A stretch of DNA of 52,962 bases from positions 1 to 52,962 of the forward strand of contig CAJJAV010000015.1 of assembly GCA_905182125.1 (NCBI GenBank). The letters run 5' to 3'. Source of the DNA: an uncultured Candidatus Poseidoniales archaeon. Lineage in GTDB: Archaea > Thermoplasmatota > Poseidoniia > Poseidoniales > Poseidoniaceae. The translations under genes and the position numbers were made by a program. Under the pieces are notes generated by a model. That model was given only the letters and a program-made list of their open reading frames with translations, had not been told where the DNA came from and made no database searches. Each line of letters opens with the position of its first letter. Positions within the stretch are counted from its first letter, which is position 1. Positions 18,401 to 28,931 of this stretch are shown here, piece after piece.

Positions 18401-19105
18401 TCAGTCCTGATGATTCGCCCTTGCTACCTTGAGGTCATGTTCGAATGAAGCGAGCATCATGAGGAGGCTGAAGAACAGAAGGTACTCCGCAGGAGCGGCA
18501 ATGTTGATCGAGGCTTGTGCCATATCGAGAAATGATGCTACATCCCGTATGTTCCCATCGATGACAAAGGATTTGATTGGTTTGGCGAGCGCGAGGTTCA
18601 TCACCAACAGCGAAGCTCCCGCAATCCCAATCCAGTACTTCCGGTGCTTATGGCCGGTTGTTTGAGATCCCGCAAGGGCTGCATGGGCTGAACAAGCCCA
18701 GATGTAGCCGCCGCCAAAAGTGGTCAAGGCGAAGATGGAGTGGAGCACAATTTGGTCGTGCATGTTGAACCATGAAAGTAAAGCCAAAGCCAAGCCAGTG
18801 ATGAGTCCGCTTATTCTTGAAATCCGGAGTGCACCCGGTTTGGTTGAAGATTCAAAGTTGGCTGATAGCCGAATGGCGAGAACGCATAACATCAGACCGG
18901 CGGCAGTCAGTCCAAGTGTGAACACCACCCTTTCCAATCCGGGAAAATCAGATTCCGAAATGAAGAACGGTATGTCCCTTGCGTGGCCAGACAGGGCATG
19001 AATGAGCATTGAAGACGAAATTGTGACCAAAATCAAGATCCACGTAGCTCGCAAGGTTCGGAGATCGTCAAACATGAACCTGCCGACACGCAATTGTTTG
19101 CGCAT
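18401..19105 (-). CDS. Six-helix membrane protein, Frag1/DRAM/Sfk1-like
   Basis: A 234-aa integral membrane protein with about six hydrophobic helices. After the first helix (WILILVTISSSMLIHAL) a polar loop FFISESDFPGLERVVF resembles the ISD..P...F signature of the Frag1/DRAM/Sfk1 group, and the later helix with SWFNMHDQIVLHSIFA is also compatible. This family link rests on memory of the motif only. The ATG at 19105 lies 11 bases after the upstream SDR stop; an ATG at 19075 with a GGCAGG nearby is the alternative. Function unknown. Convergent with mutY, 23 bp apart. Confidence 0.65.
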   Translation of the reverse strand: MRKQLRVGRFMFDDLRTLRATWILILVTISSSMLIHALSGHARDIPFFISESDFPGLERVVFTLGLTAAGLMLCVLAIRLSANFESSTKPGALRISRISGLITGLALALLSWFNMHDQIVLHSIFALTTFGGGYIWACSAHAALAGSQTTGHKHRKYWIGIAGASLLVMNLALAKPIKSFVIDGNIRDVASFLDMAQASINIAAPAEYLLFFSLLMMLASFEHDLKVARANHQD

Positions 19106-19116
19106 CGACCAGTCGA

Positions 19117-20145
19117 TCACAAAAATTCCCTCACAGTATCGTGGATACATTGGTCAAAGGAGTGCCATTCCATCTCCAATACATCGGTTGCTTTTTGTGA
19201 GGAGAAGTCAGCATCGCCTCTGAAAAACCCCTTGACTGTTTTCCGAGTCATTCTGCGCGGAGCACCAAACAGTCCCATCATCCAATCGAAAAAGACAAAC
19301 ATGGGCATGAATGTGACGGGGATTGCTCGTTTTGGGGACTTGGTTTCGGGATACAGTTCTCGAATTCGTTGGCACACGGCGGCGATGGTCGAGTTGTTAT
19401 GAGGTGCCACAATGAAACGACCCTTTGCTTCATCGATTTCATACGCTTTGCGATGAGCAGTCGCCACATCCACAACATGAACAAAGGCCATTGGAATTTT
19501 TGGTGCCAATGGAAACTTTCCTTTCATGGCATCATCAAACCACTCGACGCTCGGTGTTGCTCTGGAAAAACCGCCTCCAAGCACACCGCCAGGGTTGATC
19601 ACGCGCAGGTCCAAATCCCAACGTTTAGCGAGTTCCCAAGCAAGCCGTTCAGAGTCAGTTTTGGCGATGACATAGGGTGACGAGCGATCGGTTTGCCAAT
19701 CTTCCTCACTTTTCTCTTGGCCCTTAGGCATCGAGCCAACTGCAGCGATGCTCGACGTGTAAATCACGCGCTTTATGCCGTTTGAATGGGCGGCATAAAA
19801 CAGATGCTGTGTCCCTTTGTTGGCGGTGTCGATGATGGTGTTTGCTTCACCGCTTGTAGCATAGACTGTGGCGGTGTGGAACAGGGTCGCGCAGCCATTC
19901 AAGTGTTCGGTCCACCCATCGGCTTCAAGCACGTCACCTTGAACGATTTCAAGCCGTTCTGGAACGCCCAAATCCAAAGCATGCTGGCGAACATGGTCGA
20001 CCTTCTTTGGATCATTTAAATCTCGAACAGAACCTTTGACATTGTAGCCATGTTTGAGTAAATCACGCACGATGTGATTTCCTATGTGGCCGTTGACACC
20101 GGTGACAAAAACGGTGTTGCCATTGGCTTCACCTGCTTCGCTCAT
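19117..20145 (-). CDS. NAD(P)-dependent epimerase/dehydratase (extended SDR)
   Basis: 342 aa, Rossmann-fold oxidoreductase. The N-terminal TGVNGHIG is the glycine-rich cofactor loop; GDVLEADGW and HTATVYATSG follow at the usual places; YTSSIAAVG holds the catalytic Ser, and YVIAK matches the YxxxK active site. The overall pattern (VNPGGVLGGG, FVHVVDVATAH) is closest to dihydroflavonol-4-reductase/3-beta-HSD-like SDRs rather than sugar epimerases. Substrate unknown. The membrane protein gene starts 11 bp downstream, so the two may act together. Divergent from cysS across 66 bp. Confidence 0.88.
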   Translation of the reverse strand: MSEAGEANGNTVFVTGVNGHIGNHIVRDLLKHGYNVKGSVRDLNDPKKVDHVRQHALDLGVPERLEIVQGDVLEADGWTEHLNGCATLFHTATVYATSGEANTIIDTANKGTQHLFYAAHSNGIKRVIYTSSIAAVGSMPKGQEKSEEDWQTDRSSPYVIAKTDSERLAWELAKRWDLDLRVINPGGVLGGGFSRATPSVEWFDDAMKGKFPLAPKIPMAFVHVVDVATAHRKAYEIDEAKGRFIVAPHNNSTIAAVCQRIRELYPETKSPKRAIPVTFMPMFVFFDWMMGLFGAPRRMTRKTVKGFFRGDADFSSQKATDVLEMEWHSFDQCIHDTVREFL

Positions 20146-20211
20146 GGTAGGTCCATGGGCCGAAGCGTCTTAACCTTCAAGTGAGGAAGGCCACACCCAA
20201 GACCGTATCCC

Positions 20212-21699
20212 ATGCCTTTACGCCTGCACGACACCCGTCGAAGAGAGAAAGTAGATTTCTCGACAATCGAACCTGGAAAGGTATCGATGTATGTGTGCGG
20301 CGTGACCGTCTATGACCGGTGCCATCTCGGCCACGCTCGATGTTACCTTGCCTTCGATTTGATTCATCGCTGGCTTGAAGCATCAGGCTTTGACGTCCAT
20401 TACGTTCAGAACTTCACAGATATTGATGACAAAATCATCGTCCGAGCAAATGAATTGGACGGGGATTGGAAGGCACTTGTCGATGCAAACATCGAGGCGT
20501 ATTACGAGGACATGGATGCCTTGAACATTCTTCGTGCGGATGACTACCCCCGATGCACAGATTATGTCGATGATATGATTCGAATCACGAAGGATTTGAT
20601 TGACAAAGGCAATGCCTATCAAGCCAACGATGGCGTTTACTTCCACATTGATTCAGCCCCCGAAAAGTACGGCGCCCTCACTGGACAAAACATCGAAGCA
20701 GTGCGCTCTGGCGCCGGTGGCAGGGTTGACGGGACAGGCTCAGGTAAACGCGATCACAAGGACTTCGCCCTATGGAAAGCGGCCAAGCCCGGCGAGCCAA
20801 CATGGGATTCACCATGGGGACCTGGTCGTCCCGGCTGGCACATTGAATGCACAGCAATGAGCATGGACTATTTCGGTGCTCAATTTGATATTCATGGCGG
20901 CGGGCATGATCTCCGTTTCCCACATCATGAAGCAGAAATCTTCCAAGGCGAATGCCACACAGGCTGCAGTCCTGTTGTCCAGCATTGGTTGCACAATGGT
21001 TTTGTCAACATCGATGGGGAGAAAATGAGTAAATCGCTTGGTAACTTCTGGACGATTCGGGATATCTTGCAACAAGTCGACGCCATGGTGTTGCGATTTG
21101 CCCTCATCAATGCTCACTACCGTTCACCCATCGACATGAACGAGACGCTGCTCAAGAACGCTGAGCGCAATTACAACAAGGTGCTGGAAACCTACGTGGC
21201 AATGCTCAAAGGACGCACCACTGAATCACCAGTTGACTTGCCTCATGCCGATTTGACCTCCGCACTACCACTTTCCAAATCACTTGGACTTCTGGAAAAG
21301 ATGGGCGAAGGTTTCGCCCGTGCCATGGATGATGACTTCAACAGCAGAGAAGCCGTTGCCAAAGTCCTCGGAGCGGTTCGAGAGATGATGAAAACCTTAG
21401 GTTCTGGTCTTGATGCTACGGATGCTGATGCCTTTGCTCACTACGCTGTTGGTTGGCTTGAAGAAACCGCTGGAACGGTGCTCGGTGTGCTCCCGACAAG
21501 GGAGATGGCCTTGGCAGAACCGGAAGAAGACCCACGCAAGGCAGCCGTTGCTGAGCAGGTTGAGGCCTTGTTGCTTGAGCGCACGGAAGCTCGTTCGTCA
21601 AAGGATTGGGCAAGCGCAGATCGAATTCGTGATGAACTCAACACCATCGGTGTCGTTGTCGTCGACACACCTGAAGGTCCCACATGGGACCTCGGTTGA
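20212..21699 (+). CDS. cysS: Cysteinyl-tRNA synthetase
   Basis: Charges tRNA-Cys. 495 aa. Class I signatures: HLGHAR (HIGH-type) near residue 40 and [10 protein letters not shown] near 270. Zinc ligands are visible: Cys in YVCGVTVYD, Cys in HIECTAMS, His in [12 protein letters not shown] and the Glu that follows. The DALR and C-terminal regions are present ([15 protein letters not shown], then [11 protein letters not shown]). The ATG at 20212 gives the expected [14 protein letters not shown] opening. It ends 2 bp from the convergent amidohydrolase gene. Confidence 0.97.
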   Translation: MPLRLHDTRRREKVDFSTIEPGKVSMYVCGVTVYDRCHLGHARCYLAFDLIHRWLEASGFDVHYVQNFTDIDDKIIVRANELDGDWKALVDANIEAYYEDMDALNILRADDYPRCTDYVDDMIRITKDLIDKGNAYQANDGVYFHIDSAPEKYGALTGQNIEAVRSGAGGRVDGTGSGKRDHKDFALWKAAKPGEPTWDSPWGPGRPGWHIECTAMSMDYFGAQFDIHGGGHDLRFPHHEAEIFQGECHTGCSPVVQHWLHNGFVNIDGEKMSKSLGNFWTIRDILQQVDAMVLRFALINAHYRSPIDMNETLLKNAERNYNKVLETYVAMLKGRTTESPVDLPHADLTSALPLSKSLGLLEKMGEGFARAMDDDFNSREAVAKVLGAVREMMKTLGSGLDATDADAFAHYAVGWLEETAGTVLGVLPTREMALAEPEEDPRKAAVAEQVEALLLERTEARSSKDWASADRIRDELNTIGVVVVDTPEGPTWDLG

Positions 21700-21701
21700 G
21701 C

Positions 21702-24377
21702 TCACTTCTCTTTCTTCGTGACCTTTTTCGCTTCAATTGGAGGCGGTGCAGGTACGAAATCAGGTTCAGTTGCAGCCGGTTCGAGTTCTTCCTCGTCCCA
21801 GATTTTCTCAATGCGTGCTTCATCGCTGAGGTTCAAATCCTCGCCGCCGGTTTTACTGATCAAAAACAAACCTACGCCCATCGCTACAATGATCCCAACC
21901 ATGGCCAGTTTGGCATTTTGCTTGGTGCTTTGAGAACTTGCACCATCGTTGTCAGATGTCGTTTCCTCTTCGTTGTCAGCGTTTGGGTTGACGAGGCAAG
22001 GTGGAGCGGAGCCATCCTCGCACAATTCGATGGTGGTGCCATCATCATTGCTTGGAGGCGTGGTCACATCGGTGTCATCGGTCCCGCCATCATCAGTTCC
22101 GGTGTCGTCGACTCCACTGTCGTCGTTACCGCTGTTCCCACCGGTGTTCTCGTCATCGGTTGGCAGGGTGACAGCAACGTTTGTTCGGTCACCGTCAGCG
22201 TCCATTGCAACGTCATAATAATCGTAAAGTTTGGTAAGGTCGATGTGTGTGTTGGCCCAGGAAGAGCGGTTGATGACGTCGAAGAACCGTTCATCTCCGG
22301 TTGTGAAAATTGGATCGAGAACCATGTTCTTCAGGTGAGATTCCCCGTCCCTGTAATCGCCATCAAAGGCCTCATCGAGGTAGGCTTGCACTTCAGCGTC
22401 GCTTTTCATTTCTGAGACTTCTGACCAGTGTTCACGGATGTCGCTCAATTCGTTTCGCATGGCCATCGACAATCCTTCTTCAATGCTGGCAAAAGATTGG
22501 CTTCCATCAACAACGGAGGTCGAGGTGATGTCAACAGCCTTTGCCACACCACCGCCAACGAGGGGTTCCCAATCGTCGCCCTTGATTGTGGTCATGATGT
22601 CTTCATCACCAAACAGGGCCTTTCCTTGAACGAGGGTGAGGCGGATATCTGCATCGATTGCTTCGATGAGGTTGCGGTAGGGATCGTCATGGAAGGTGTC
22701 AATGACGACCATGTCAGCAACCATGCCAGTCTTGATTTGCCCGACATAGTTTTGCCACTTTGCAGCAGCAGCAGGGTTGGAAGTGACCATCTCAGCCATT
22801 TCATAGTTGGTAAAGTGGGAGTTCATCACTTCCGTGTTCCACAAGTCAGCTACTTTCAATTCGTGAAGGTTGGATTTTGAACCACTTGGTCCCCAATCCG
22901 GTGCGATTGAAATTTTCACGCCCGCATTGTCCGCAGCGCGCACATCGGTCGTGTTGCCATAGAGCAGGAGGTTGGAAAGAGGTGACCACACGAGGTTTGA
23001 ACCAACATCGGCCATCTGACCAAACTGCGAAGGGGTGAGTGCTGTGCCGTGAATCACCACGGTTGGTTGTGCGAGAAGACCCTTGCTGTTGAGCAGGTCA
23101 AATTCATCTCGACTTGTTTGGTCGACCCCTTCAGAGAGGTGGATGAACCATGCCTCGAGATCGCCATCGTTGAAATCGGCAATCTTTCCGTCAGCGTTGT
23201 ACGATGACTTGTACCATTCACACACGGCGCACGTGAGGATGTTGTCTTGTCCAAAGTTGTAGAGTTCCACGTTGCGGGAGAGGGTGCTGTCCCAGGCATC
23301 GCTTCCAGAAGGAGATCCTTGAACCGCAGTGACGCCACCAGCGATTGCTTGCACTTCTGCGTACTTCATTTGTTCATTTGCCATGCCCCATCGGTTGTTG
23401 TTTTGGACGTTGCCTTTGTTCCATGTGATGCTTGGGCCATAATCGTAATTGTCGCCCCATTGTCCACGGTTGGTGTAGCCGCCTTCAGCAGATTTTTGGT
23501 TGTCATTGAGGTGAACTTCGAAATCCCAAAGTGGGATGTGGTTGTAATGCATGTGGTTGTGCAAATCAATCAATCCAGGGTAAATGGTGCCTTCGGTTTC
23601 GATGACCGGTACGTTGGTCAAGTCAACACCGCTTGGAATTGAGGAACCTGTGGACCAAACCCCTGTGATTTGCCCATCTCGGACCATCACGTTTCCTTGG
23701 TTCAAGACGTTGGTTTCGCCATCCATGGTGACCACGCGGCCCTTCAAGAGGAAGGCATCGTTGGAGACTGGATCGGGAATGTTGTAACATCGCACGATGT
23801 TCATTGCGACCTCTGAATCAGCACCACCGGGTCCCCACCCAGGGGTTGGGCTGACCTTTTCCAAAGCACCGTTGCTGTCTTGGACGTAGGATTGACCGTA
23901 CCGCGAATCTTGGGCAGGGAACGACATTGAATTCATTGCTGCACCGGTTGTGTCGCTGATGGTGACAGTGTCGCCATCGTAGTAAGAGAGAAGGATGGTT
24001 GAGTCAGCACTGAACACAGAAATGCGTCCATCGGCTGGAATTGTGGTGTTCCAAGCAAGTTGGCATGGAGGGCTACCGCTTGTCACTGAAATTTGCCAAT
24101 CGGAGATGTCCACTGAAGTCGAACCGCTGTTCCAGATTTCGATGAATTGGTCAGAGTACTTTCCGAATTCCCCGTCTTGGTTCCAATCGACTGCGCCGTA
24201 GACGTTTTGCGATGTTTCATTCGAGACAAGGTTATTCGGACTGATGAACAATTCTGAAACAACGACCGTGCTTTCTCGGGCTTGAGGGGCATCAGCACCT
24301 TGCACCGAACCAACCGATAGGCTCGGGAGAAGCATCAAGAAGAACATGGCAAGGGCGGCACCGCGAATGAGTCGCAT
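21702..24377 (-). CDS. Secreted lamin-tail/amidohydrolase protein with C-terminal membrane anchor
   Basis: 891 aa from the ATG at 24377 (MRLIRGAALAMFFLMLLPSL), a signal peptide; a longer frame would cross the divergent thioredoxin gene. Residues ~30-190 are a lamin-tail domain (VVVSELFISPNN, FIEIWNSGS, VDISDWQIS). From about 205 to 620 an amidohydrolase fold follows, with HNHMHYN as the HxH metal motif and ISIAPDWGPSG carrying a likely active-site Asp. A long Asp/Gly/Thr-rich linker precedes one membrane helix (LAMVGIIVAMGVGLFLI) and a short charged tail ending in KKVTKKEK. The enzyme is thus displayed outside the cell. Substrate unknown; imidazolonepropionase-like amidohydrolases act on C-N bonds, including dipeptides. 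Confidence 0.85.
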   Translation of the reverse strand: MRLIRGAALAMFFLMLLPSLSVGSVQGADAPQARESTVVVSELFISPNNLVSNETSQNVYGAVDWNQDGEFGKYSDQFIEIWNSGSTSVDISDWQISVTSGSPPCQLAWNTTIPADGRISVFSADSTILLSYYDGDTVTISDTTGAAMNSMSFPAQDSRYGQSYVQDSNGALEKVSPTPGWGPGGADSEVAMNIVRCYNIPDPVSNDAFLLKGRVVTMDGETNVLNQGNVMVRDGQITGVWSTGSSIPSGVDLTNVPVIETEGTIYPGLIDLHNHMHYNHIPLWDFEVHLNDNQKSAEGGYTNRGQWGDNYDYGPSITWNKGNVQNNNRWGMANEQMKYAEVQAIAGGVTAVQGSPSGSDAWDSTLSRNVELYNFGQDNILTCAVCEWYKSSYNADGKIADFNDGDLEAWFIHLSEGVDQTSRDEFDLLNSKGLLAQPTVVIHGTALTPSQFGQMADVGSNLVWSPLSNLLLYGNTTDVRAADNAGVKISIAPDWGPSGSKSNLHELKVADLWNTEVMNSHFTNYEMAEMVTSNPAAAAKWQNYVGQIKTGMVADMVVIDTFHDDPYRNLIEAIDADIRLTLVQGKALFGDEDIMTTIKGDDWEPLVGGGVAKAVDITSTSVVDGSQSFASIEEGLSMAMRNELSDIREHWSEVSEMKSDAEVQAYLDEAFDGDYRDGESHLKNMVLDPIFTTGDERFFDVINRSSWANTHIDLTKLYDYYDVAMDADGDRTNVAVTLPTDDENTGGNSGNDDSGVDDTGTDDGGTDDTDVTTPPSNDDGTTIELCEDGSAPPCLVNPNADNEEETTSDNDGASSQSTKQNAKLAMVGIIVAMGVGLFLISKTGGEDLNLSDEARIEKIWDEEELEPAATEPDFVPAPPPIEAKKVTKKEK

Positions 24378-24464
24378 GGGGGGTCCTTGTAGAGTGAGCA
24401 CATGAACTCGTCGGCACAAGTTGATGCGGTGGTATTGAAGAACCTCCGACCAACAGAAAGTGTC

Positions 24465-24845
24465 ATGGCTGTTGTAAACCTCACCGAACCAGAATTTGCT
24501 GACACCGTTGAAAACAACAATATTGTCCTTCTCGACTTTTGGGCGGAATGGTGCGGGCCCTGCAAAGCATACGGCCCGGTGTACGAGCGTGTGTCGGAAG
24601 AATTCCCAGATGTCGTGTTTGGAAAGATCGATACTGAGGCTGAACCTCAACTTGCTCAAGCATTCAACATCAAGTCCATACCCACCACGATTGCGTTCAA
24701 GGAAGGCATCGGGGTGTTCATTCAGCCGGGCGCGCTTCCTGAAGACGCACTTCGTGACCTCGTGACCAAACTTGCAACGCTGGACATGGATGAGGTAAGA
24801 GCCGAAATACATGCCCAAGAAGCCGCTTCAGAACAACCAAAGTGA
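24465..24845 (+). CDS. trxA: Thioredoxin
   Basis: A 126-aa cytoplasmic thioredoxin for disulfide exchange. The active site is WAEWCGPCK, the fold pattern is complete (VLLDFWAEW, GKIDTEAEP, FNIKSIPTT with the cis-Pro), and a charged C-terminal extension follows (EVRAEIHAQEAA). The ATG at 24465 (MAVVNLTEPEF) gives the family's usual length; the ATG at 24402 would add 21 residues. It is divergent from the amidohydrolase across 87 bp and lies 60 bp before the S15 lipoprotein. Confidence 0.93.
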   Translation: MAVVNLTEPEFADTVENNNIVLLDFWAEWCGPCKAYGPVYERVSEEFPDVVFGKIDTEAEPQLAQAFNIKSIPTTIAFKEGIGVFIQPGALPEDALRDLVTKLATLDMDEVRAEIHAQEAASEQPK

Positions 24846-24905
24846 TCTGAAACGCAACAGCATGGAACCAATGTGTTCAAAACTCCCCGAGCCCCCCCGT
24901 ATTCC

Positions 24906-26714
24906 ATGAACCTACGGCCTTGGCTTATTTTGTTCGTTTTGATGACGACCAGTCTTTCAGGTTGTTTCGGAGAGCAAGCCGGCGATGACGGCGAGGTGAT
25001 GCCCGCATATGACGTCTATCCTGAGCCGTGGGACCGCAGCGATTTGCTGTACGACGACAGCGATGTCTTCTCTCGAGTCACCAACAACGGTTCCTATGGA
25101 ATTGACACAGTACGCTCAGTCTTTGTTGCAGTCCCTTCGATCACGCTTGCTGATGGCGGTGCTGGAGCAACAGGCGGAGCAGAGGTCCACCTCGGTCTTT
25201 GGTTGCCGGTCATCGAAGGATGCGATTGGGAAGCAGGCAATGTTTCCGCAGAATGTCAAGTTCCAGTGATTGCAGAAGTCGGCCCCTACTACAACGATGG
25301 CGACGTCGATGCCTTGAGTCCTGCAGACCGCCTTGGTCGTATGCTCATTGAAAATTATGTTCCACACGGCTACGGTGTTGCACAGGTGTCGGTCTTTGGT
25401 ACCGGTGAATCAAATCACTGTATGGATCTCATGGGCACAGATGAACAGCGCGGCATTGATGCGGCGGTGACATGGCTGGGCACTCAAGGATGGTCCAATG
25501 GCAACGTTGGACTCATCGGAAAATCATACGACGGATCGACACCATGGCAAGCAGCAACCACAGGAAATCCACACTTGGCAACCATTGTTCCAATGTCTGG
25601 GCTGATTGGCGTTCATGAATTGATGTGGCGCAATGGAAGCATGGAAGCACGAGGTATGATCATGCACAATGGTGTGTATGGTTCATTCGGCGTCGATGGT
25701 GACACAGAAGACACAGAAAACCTCTGTGAAGGATACATCCAAGGGTACGCTAACGGCCCAGCAGCTTACCTTTCAGGCGGCATGGTCGACTACGCTGGCA
25801 ATGACTACTGGACCTCCCGCTCCTTCCTCGACCGCGTTCTTGAAAATTACAACGGCTCGGTTTACATTATCCAAGGCATGCAGGATTGGAACGTCGATCC
25901 GCACATGGCGTTCCCAACCCACCAACTTGTCGAAGACGCTGGCATTGAAGTCAAGACCCTTGCAGGGCAATGGGCTCACGATTACCCAGACCGCCTATCA
26001 GGTCACAGCACCCTTCCATCTGGTGAAGGCGGCGAGGCTTACCCCTACACACTCCGCTGGGATTGGGCAGATGAAATGCTGTACTGGTTCGATTGGTACC
26101 TCAAAGGCGAAGGCCGTGCCCCAACCCTGGGCGTCGAGATGCAAGACAACCAAGGTGGTTGGAGGTTTGAGGCCACTTATCCAGCAGAGGACACCTTCTA
26201 CATGAAAATCGGTGCTGCTGATATGAATCCAAGCGGTGCATCAATCCTGACTGGAACCGAGAGCATCACACTCACCTACGGTCCGTTTGAAGAAGATGTT
26301 TACATCGCAGGTATGCCAACATTCCACATTCCAATCACGCCACACACAGCAAACGGTGCTCACGCATACCTCGAAATGTCGGATGAATCCGGTATGCGAC
26401 TCGGCCATGCAGTTATGGATTTCCGATTTGCAGATGGAGGGCGTGATGGCAGCCTCGCTTTGGTCGCCTTTTCCACGGTAACTGGTCAGATGGAATTCAT
26501 GCCAATGGATGTCTTTTTGCAAGCAGGGGAATCAATCTACATCACGATGACTCAAACCGGACAGGATTACGTCCCATCGCCAGCTGCACTGGGGGGATAT
26601 TCGATTGCATGGGCTGGGGCAGAAATGACCCTTCCTCTTGTCAATCGCACATGCGCTGACCTGTTCCAGGCACCCTTGCATGACTATGGCGAAGATGTTG
26701 GTCGCACCTGTTGA
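24906..26714 (+). CDS. Lipoprotein X-Pro dipeptidyl-peptidase/CocE-type hydrolase (S15)
   Basis: 602 aa. The ATG at 24906 gives a signal with lipobox LSGC, so the mature enzyme is probably lipid-anchored outside the membrane. The alpha/beta-hydrolase core has nucleophile motif [10 protein letters not shown] (Ser near 206), Asp in GMQDWNVDP (near 327) and His in GQWAHDYPD (near 357). The last ~170 residues form the beta-sandwich seen in PepX_C/CocE proteins. The family removes X-Pro dipeptides or hydrolyses acyl bonds; peptide use fits a marine protein degrader but is inferred. An in-frame ATG at 24873 would spoil the signal. Its stop directly abuts that of the convergent MutS-like gene. Confidence 0.87.
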   Translation: MNLRPWLILFVLMTTSLSGCFGEQAGDDGEVMPAYDVYPEPWDRSDLLYDDSDVFSRVTNNGSYGIDTVRSVFVAVPSITLADGGAGATGGAEVHLGLWLPVIEGCDWEAGNVSAECQVPVIAEVGPYYNDGDVDALSPADRLGRMLIENYVPHGYGVAQVSVFGTGESNHCMDLMGTDEQRGIDAAVTWLGTQGWSNGNVGLIGKSYDGSTPWQAATTGNPHLATIVPMSGLIGVHELMWRNGSMEARGMIMHNGVYGSFGVDGDTEDTENLCEGYIQGYANGPAAYLSGGMVDYAGNDYWTSRSFLDRVLENYNGSVYIIQGMQDWNVDPHMAFPTHQLVEDAGIEVKTLAGQWAHDYPDRLSGHSTLPSGEGGEAYPYTLRWDWADEMLYWFDWYLKGEGRAPTLGVEMQDNQGGWRFEATYPAEDTFYMKIGAADMNPSGASILTGTESITLTYGPFEEDVYIAGMPTFHIPITPHTANGAHAYLEMSDESGMRLGHAVMDFRFADGGRDGSLALVAFSTVTGQMEFMPMDVFLQAGESIYITMTQTGQDYVPSPAALGGYSIAWAGAEMTLPLVNRTCADLFQAPLHDYGEDVGRTC

Positions 26715-28706
26715 TCATTGAAACATTTTCAAAATGTCTCTGAACAACGTTTGAGCATGCCCCTCGCTTCGTTCGACTAAACGCTTAACGATGAGCTCAG
26801 GCGTGGACCTTGCAAGATGGTTCCGTTTGGGGGTACGATCAACCATGAGTTCCAAATCAGCATCCAATCCAGTCGCTTCAATCCCGTCCACCCGTAGGTC
26901 AGTGCGACCCGTCGCTTTGATGATCGAAGGTGCGAGGTGAGTCACCAACATCATGGTCGTATCCTCTTGTGCTTCAGCTGCTAACAACATTCCCGCGATG
27001 ATACGTGCTCCAGCACCGGGTTCAGTGATGGCTTCAAGTTCATCTGCAAGGATCAGTTTTGGTGTTGGGTCGCTGACCACGCTTGCCAGTTCGACAAGGG
27101 TTTGTTCGAGGGCCCCTGCGCTTTGGGTTCCACCAGCTTTTGCAAGGATGTGCAATGCTTGGACTTGACCAACCACTGCGTGGCGGGCAGGCACAGGTAG
27201 GCCCATGTGAGCCAAAATGCAGGTGTGCGCCAGCAATTCCAAAAGGGTAGTTTTGCCACCAGAATTCGCACCCGTCAACAGAGCGAGCGATTGGCGGTCG
27301 ACCTTTTTGGCGCACTGCCCAAGTCCATACGTCACAGCGTCGGGTTCCACGCCAAGAAGCAAGTGACGCCCTGCCTCGATGTGAATTCCATGATCGGCCA
27401 ATTCCGGCATAGTGCATTGATTATCCACTGCCCAACGAGCCACAGCGACCCATTGATCAAGCTCGATGAGGTTGCGAACGGCTTGCTCGCAGTGAGGCTG
27501 GAGTGGGCCGAGGTTTCTCGCTAAGTTGAGCATGTGTTCCGCTTCACCCGTGGAGAGTTTGTTGGCAAGAGCCGTATCGAGTTCATCAACGACTTTGCGA
27601 TCTACCTTTGCTGGCCAATCTTTGGTGAAAATCGAATATGGTACTCGCACACCGGTGCCCTCCAATTCTTCTGCAAGTCGTTGTTTGGCAACTTCCATGG
27701 CATCGGTGATGACCACACTGGTTGCGTTCTGCAGTTTCCGTTGGAACGCAGCCCCATCCGACAAAGCCTCGAGCAGTTCACTGCCACTGAGGTCCATCTT
27801 GGCACTGTCCATCGCTTTAGCCACTTCTTCATTGACTTCAGATTCAAGAGCCTTGACAATCTTCCAAAGACGGTCCTTGACATCAGCGATAGCGTCTAAA
27901 TCACCTTGTTCATCAATGCTGTTGAGCCATTCAGGCAGGCTTTTCAATTCCGCGACAGCAGCGTGAATCTGTTGGAGGAAGGCATCGTCTTCATCGCCAA
28001 GGTGTGCATCATCAACAAGTGCAACAAGGGTGGAAAGCGTTCGTTGATTGTTCTTGAACCAAGCGATGGTTCGCTCGGGTACAATCATTTCTGGCATTGG
28101 ATTGGCACCTAGGACGACCCATCCTTCGGGAGCATCAGCGGGTGCTCCTCCTCCGATCCATGTGACTCGCTTGAACACGGTGTAATCTTTCCAAGTCTCT
28201 CCTTCACCTGGCTGCAGAACCCTGCACCACTTCTTCAACGAGTCCATCGGTTTCTTACTGACGACAACGCGCTCGTACCGGTCACCACTGTGGCGTGTTT
28301 GTCCAAGCCCCTTGAGGATGGATGCGATTTCATTCATGCGTTTCGGGTGGTTGGCGGCAAAACGCATGGCATCGGTGGATTTCTGACGACGGGGGGAAGG
28401 GTCTTCGACCGGCATCAAGAGTTGCATACGCTGACGTGTTGCGGGAGCCGATGCATAATTCTGAATGTGATTGAGAATGTCCTTGTGGAGTTTTTCAGCT
28501 TCCTTGGTGGCTAAAAAAGATCCTGAATCACCAGCTACGAGCCGAGCAAGCGAGAGCGCACGTTTTGGTGAGACGCCATCAATTTCAGCCACTCGAGCAA
28601 TGTCACCGCACCTCAGTGAATCTAAAGCCGCTTGTTCATCACCAAAATGATCGGTGATTTTCTTAGCCAATCGGTCGCCGACACCCGGCAATGCACTGAG
28701 AACCAT
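26715..28706 (-). CDS. MutS-family ATPase with N-terminal helix-hairpin-helix (archaeal MutS2/MutS5-like)
   Basis: 663 aa. It opens with a helix-hairpin-helix (LSALPGVGDRLAKKITDHFG). Middle helices match the MutS lever/clamp region (about 230-440). The C-terminal ATPase has Walker A LTGANSGGKTTLLELLAH, the loop GGTQSAGALEQ, Walker B PKLILADELEA and a His switch in LVTHLA. It lacks the mismatch-binding N-terminal domain of MutS1 and no Smr nuclease domain is seen at the C-terminus, unlike bacterial MutS2. Likely role: recognition of branched or recombination DNA. The ATG at 28706 is the natural start. Neighbours give no further clue. Confidence 0.85.
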   Translation of the reverse strand: MVLSALPGVGDRLAKKITDHFGDEQAALDSLRCGDIARVAEIDGVSPKRALSLARLVAGDSGSFLATKEAEKLHKDILNHIQNYASAPATRQRMQLLMPVEDPSPRRQKSTDAMRFAANHPKRMNEIASILKGLGQTRHSGDRYERVVVSKKPMDSLKKWCRVLQPGEGETWKDYTVFKRVTWIGGGAPADAPEGWVVLGANPMPEMIVPERTIAWFKNNQRTLSTLVALVDDAHLGDEDDAFLQQIHAAVAELKSLPEWLNSIDEQGDLDAIADVKDRLWKIVKALESEVNEEVAKAMDSAKMDLSGSELLEALSDGAAFQRKLQNATSVVITDAMEVAKQRLAEELEGTGVRVPYSIFTKDWPAKVDRKVVDELDTALANKLSTGEAEHMLNLARNLGPLQPHCEQAVRNLIELDQWVAVARWAVDNQCTMPELADHGIHIEAGRHLLLGVEPDAVTYGLGQCAKKVDRQSLALLTGANSGGKTTLLELLAHTCILAHMGLPVPARHAVVGQVQALHILAKAGGTQSAGALEQTLVELASVVSDPTPKLILADELEAITEPGAGARIIAGMLLAAEAQEDTTMMLVTHLAPSIIKATGRTDLRVDGIEATGLDADLELMVDRTPKRNHLARSTPELIVKRLVERSEGHAQTLFRDILKMFQ

Positions 28707-28931
28707 GAACGACTTCGTTTGTCAAGGGCTTTTGAGGATATTGCCCACCGAAGGGCCAACATACTGAATTTGAAACCAGGTAGATGTCTAGCGATGATCA
28801 GGGCGAACTTCAATCGCTTGTGAATATACCTTCCATGCATAGGGGTAGCCTCTCTTGAAATTTTGAGAAGGCTTTTGCATAGTTATATCAATGTTATTTA
28901 ACGAGGCGTTAATATGTAGTCTCGTGCACTT
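28707..28931. other. Intergenic spacer, A+T-rich near its right end
   Basis: A divergent spacer of 225 bp between the MutS-like gene and the small membrane protein. Apart from a TATA-like ATAGTTATATC near 28880 and the palindrome at 28898-28912, no gene or RNA is recognised. It marks a change to A+T-richer sequence. Confidence 0.5.
28898..28912. promoter_or_regulatory. Perfect inverted repeat upstream of membrane protein gene
   Basis: TTAACG-AGG-CGTTAA lies 19 bases before the ATG at 28932 and ~15 bases after a TATA-like sequence. Its position fits an operator that would block transcription start. It may also be chance; no second copy was noticed. Confidence 0.4.

Noticed and set aside
24378-24818. 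N-terminal extension of the amidohydrolase
   Set aside because: It would run antisense through the thioredoxin gene and bury the signal peptide that begins at 24377.
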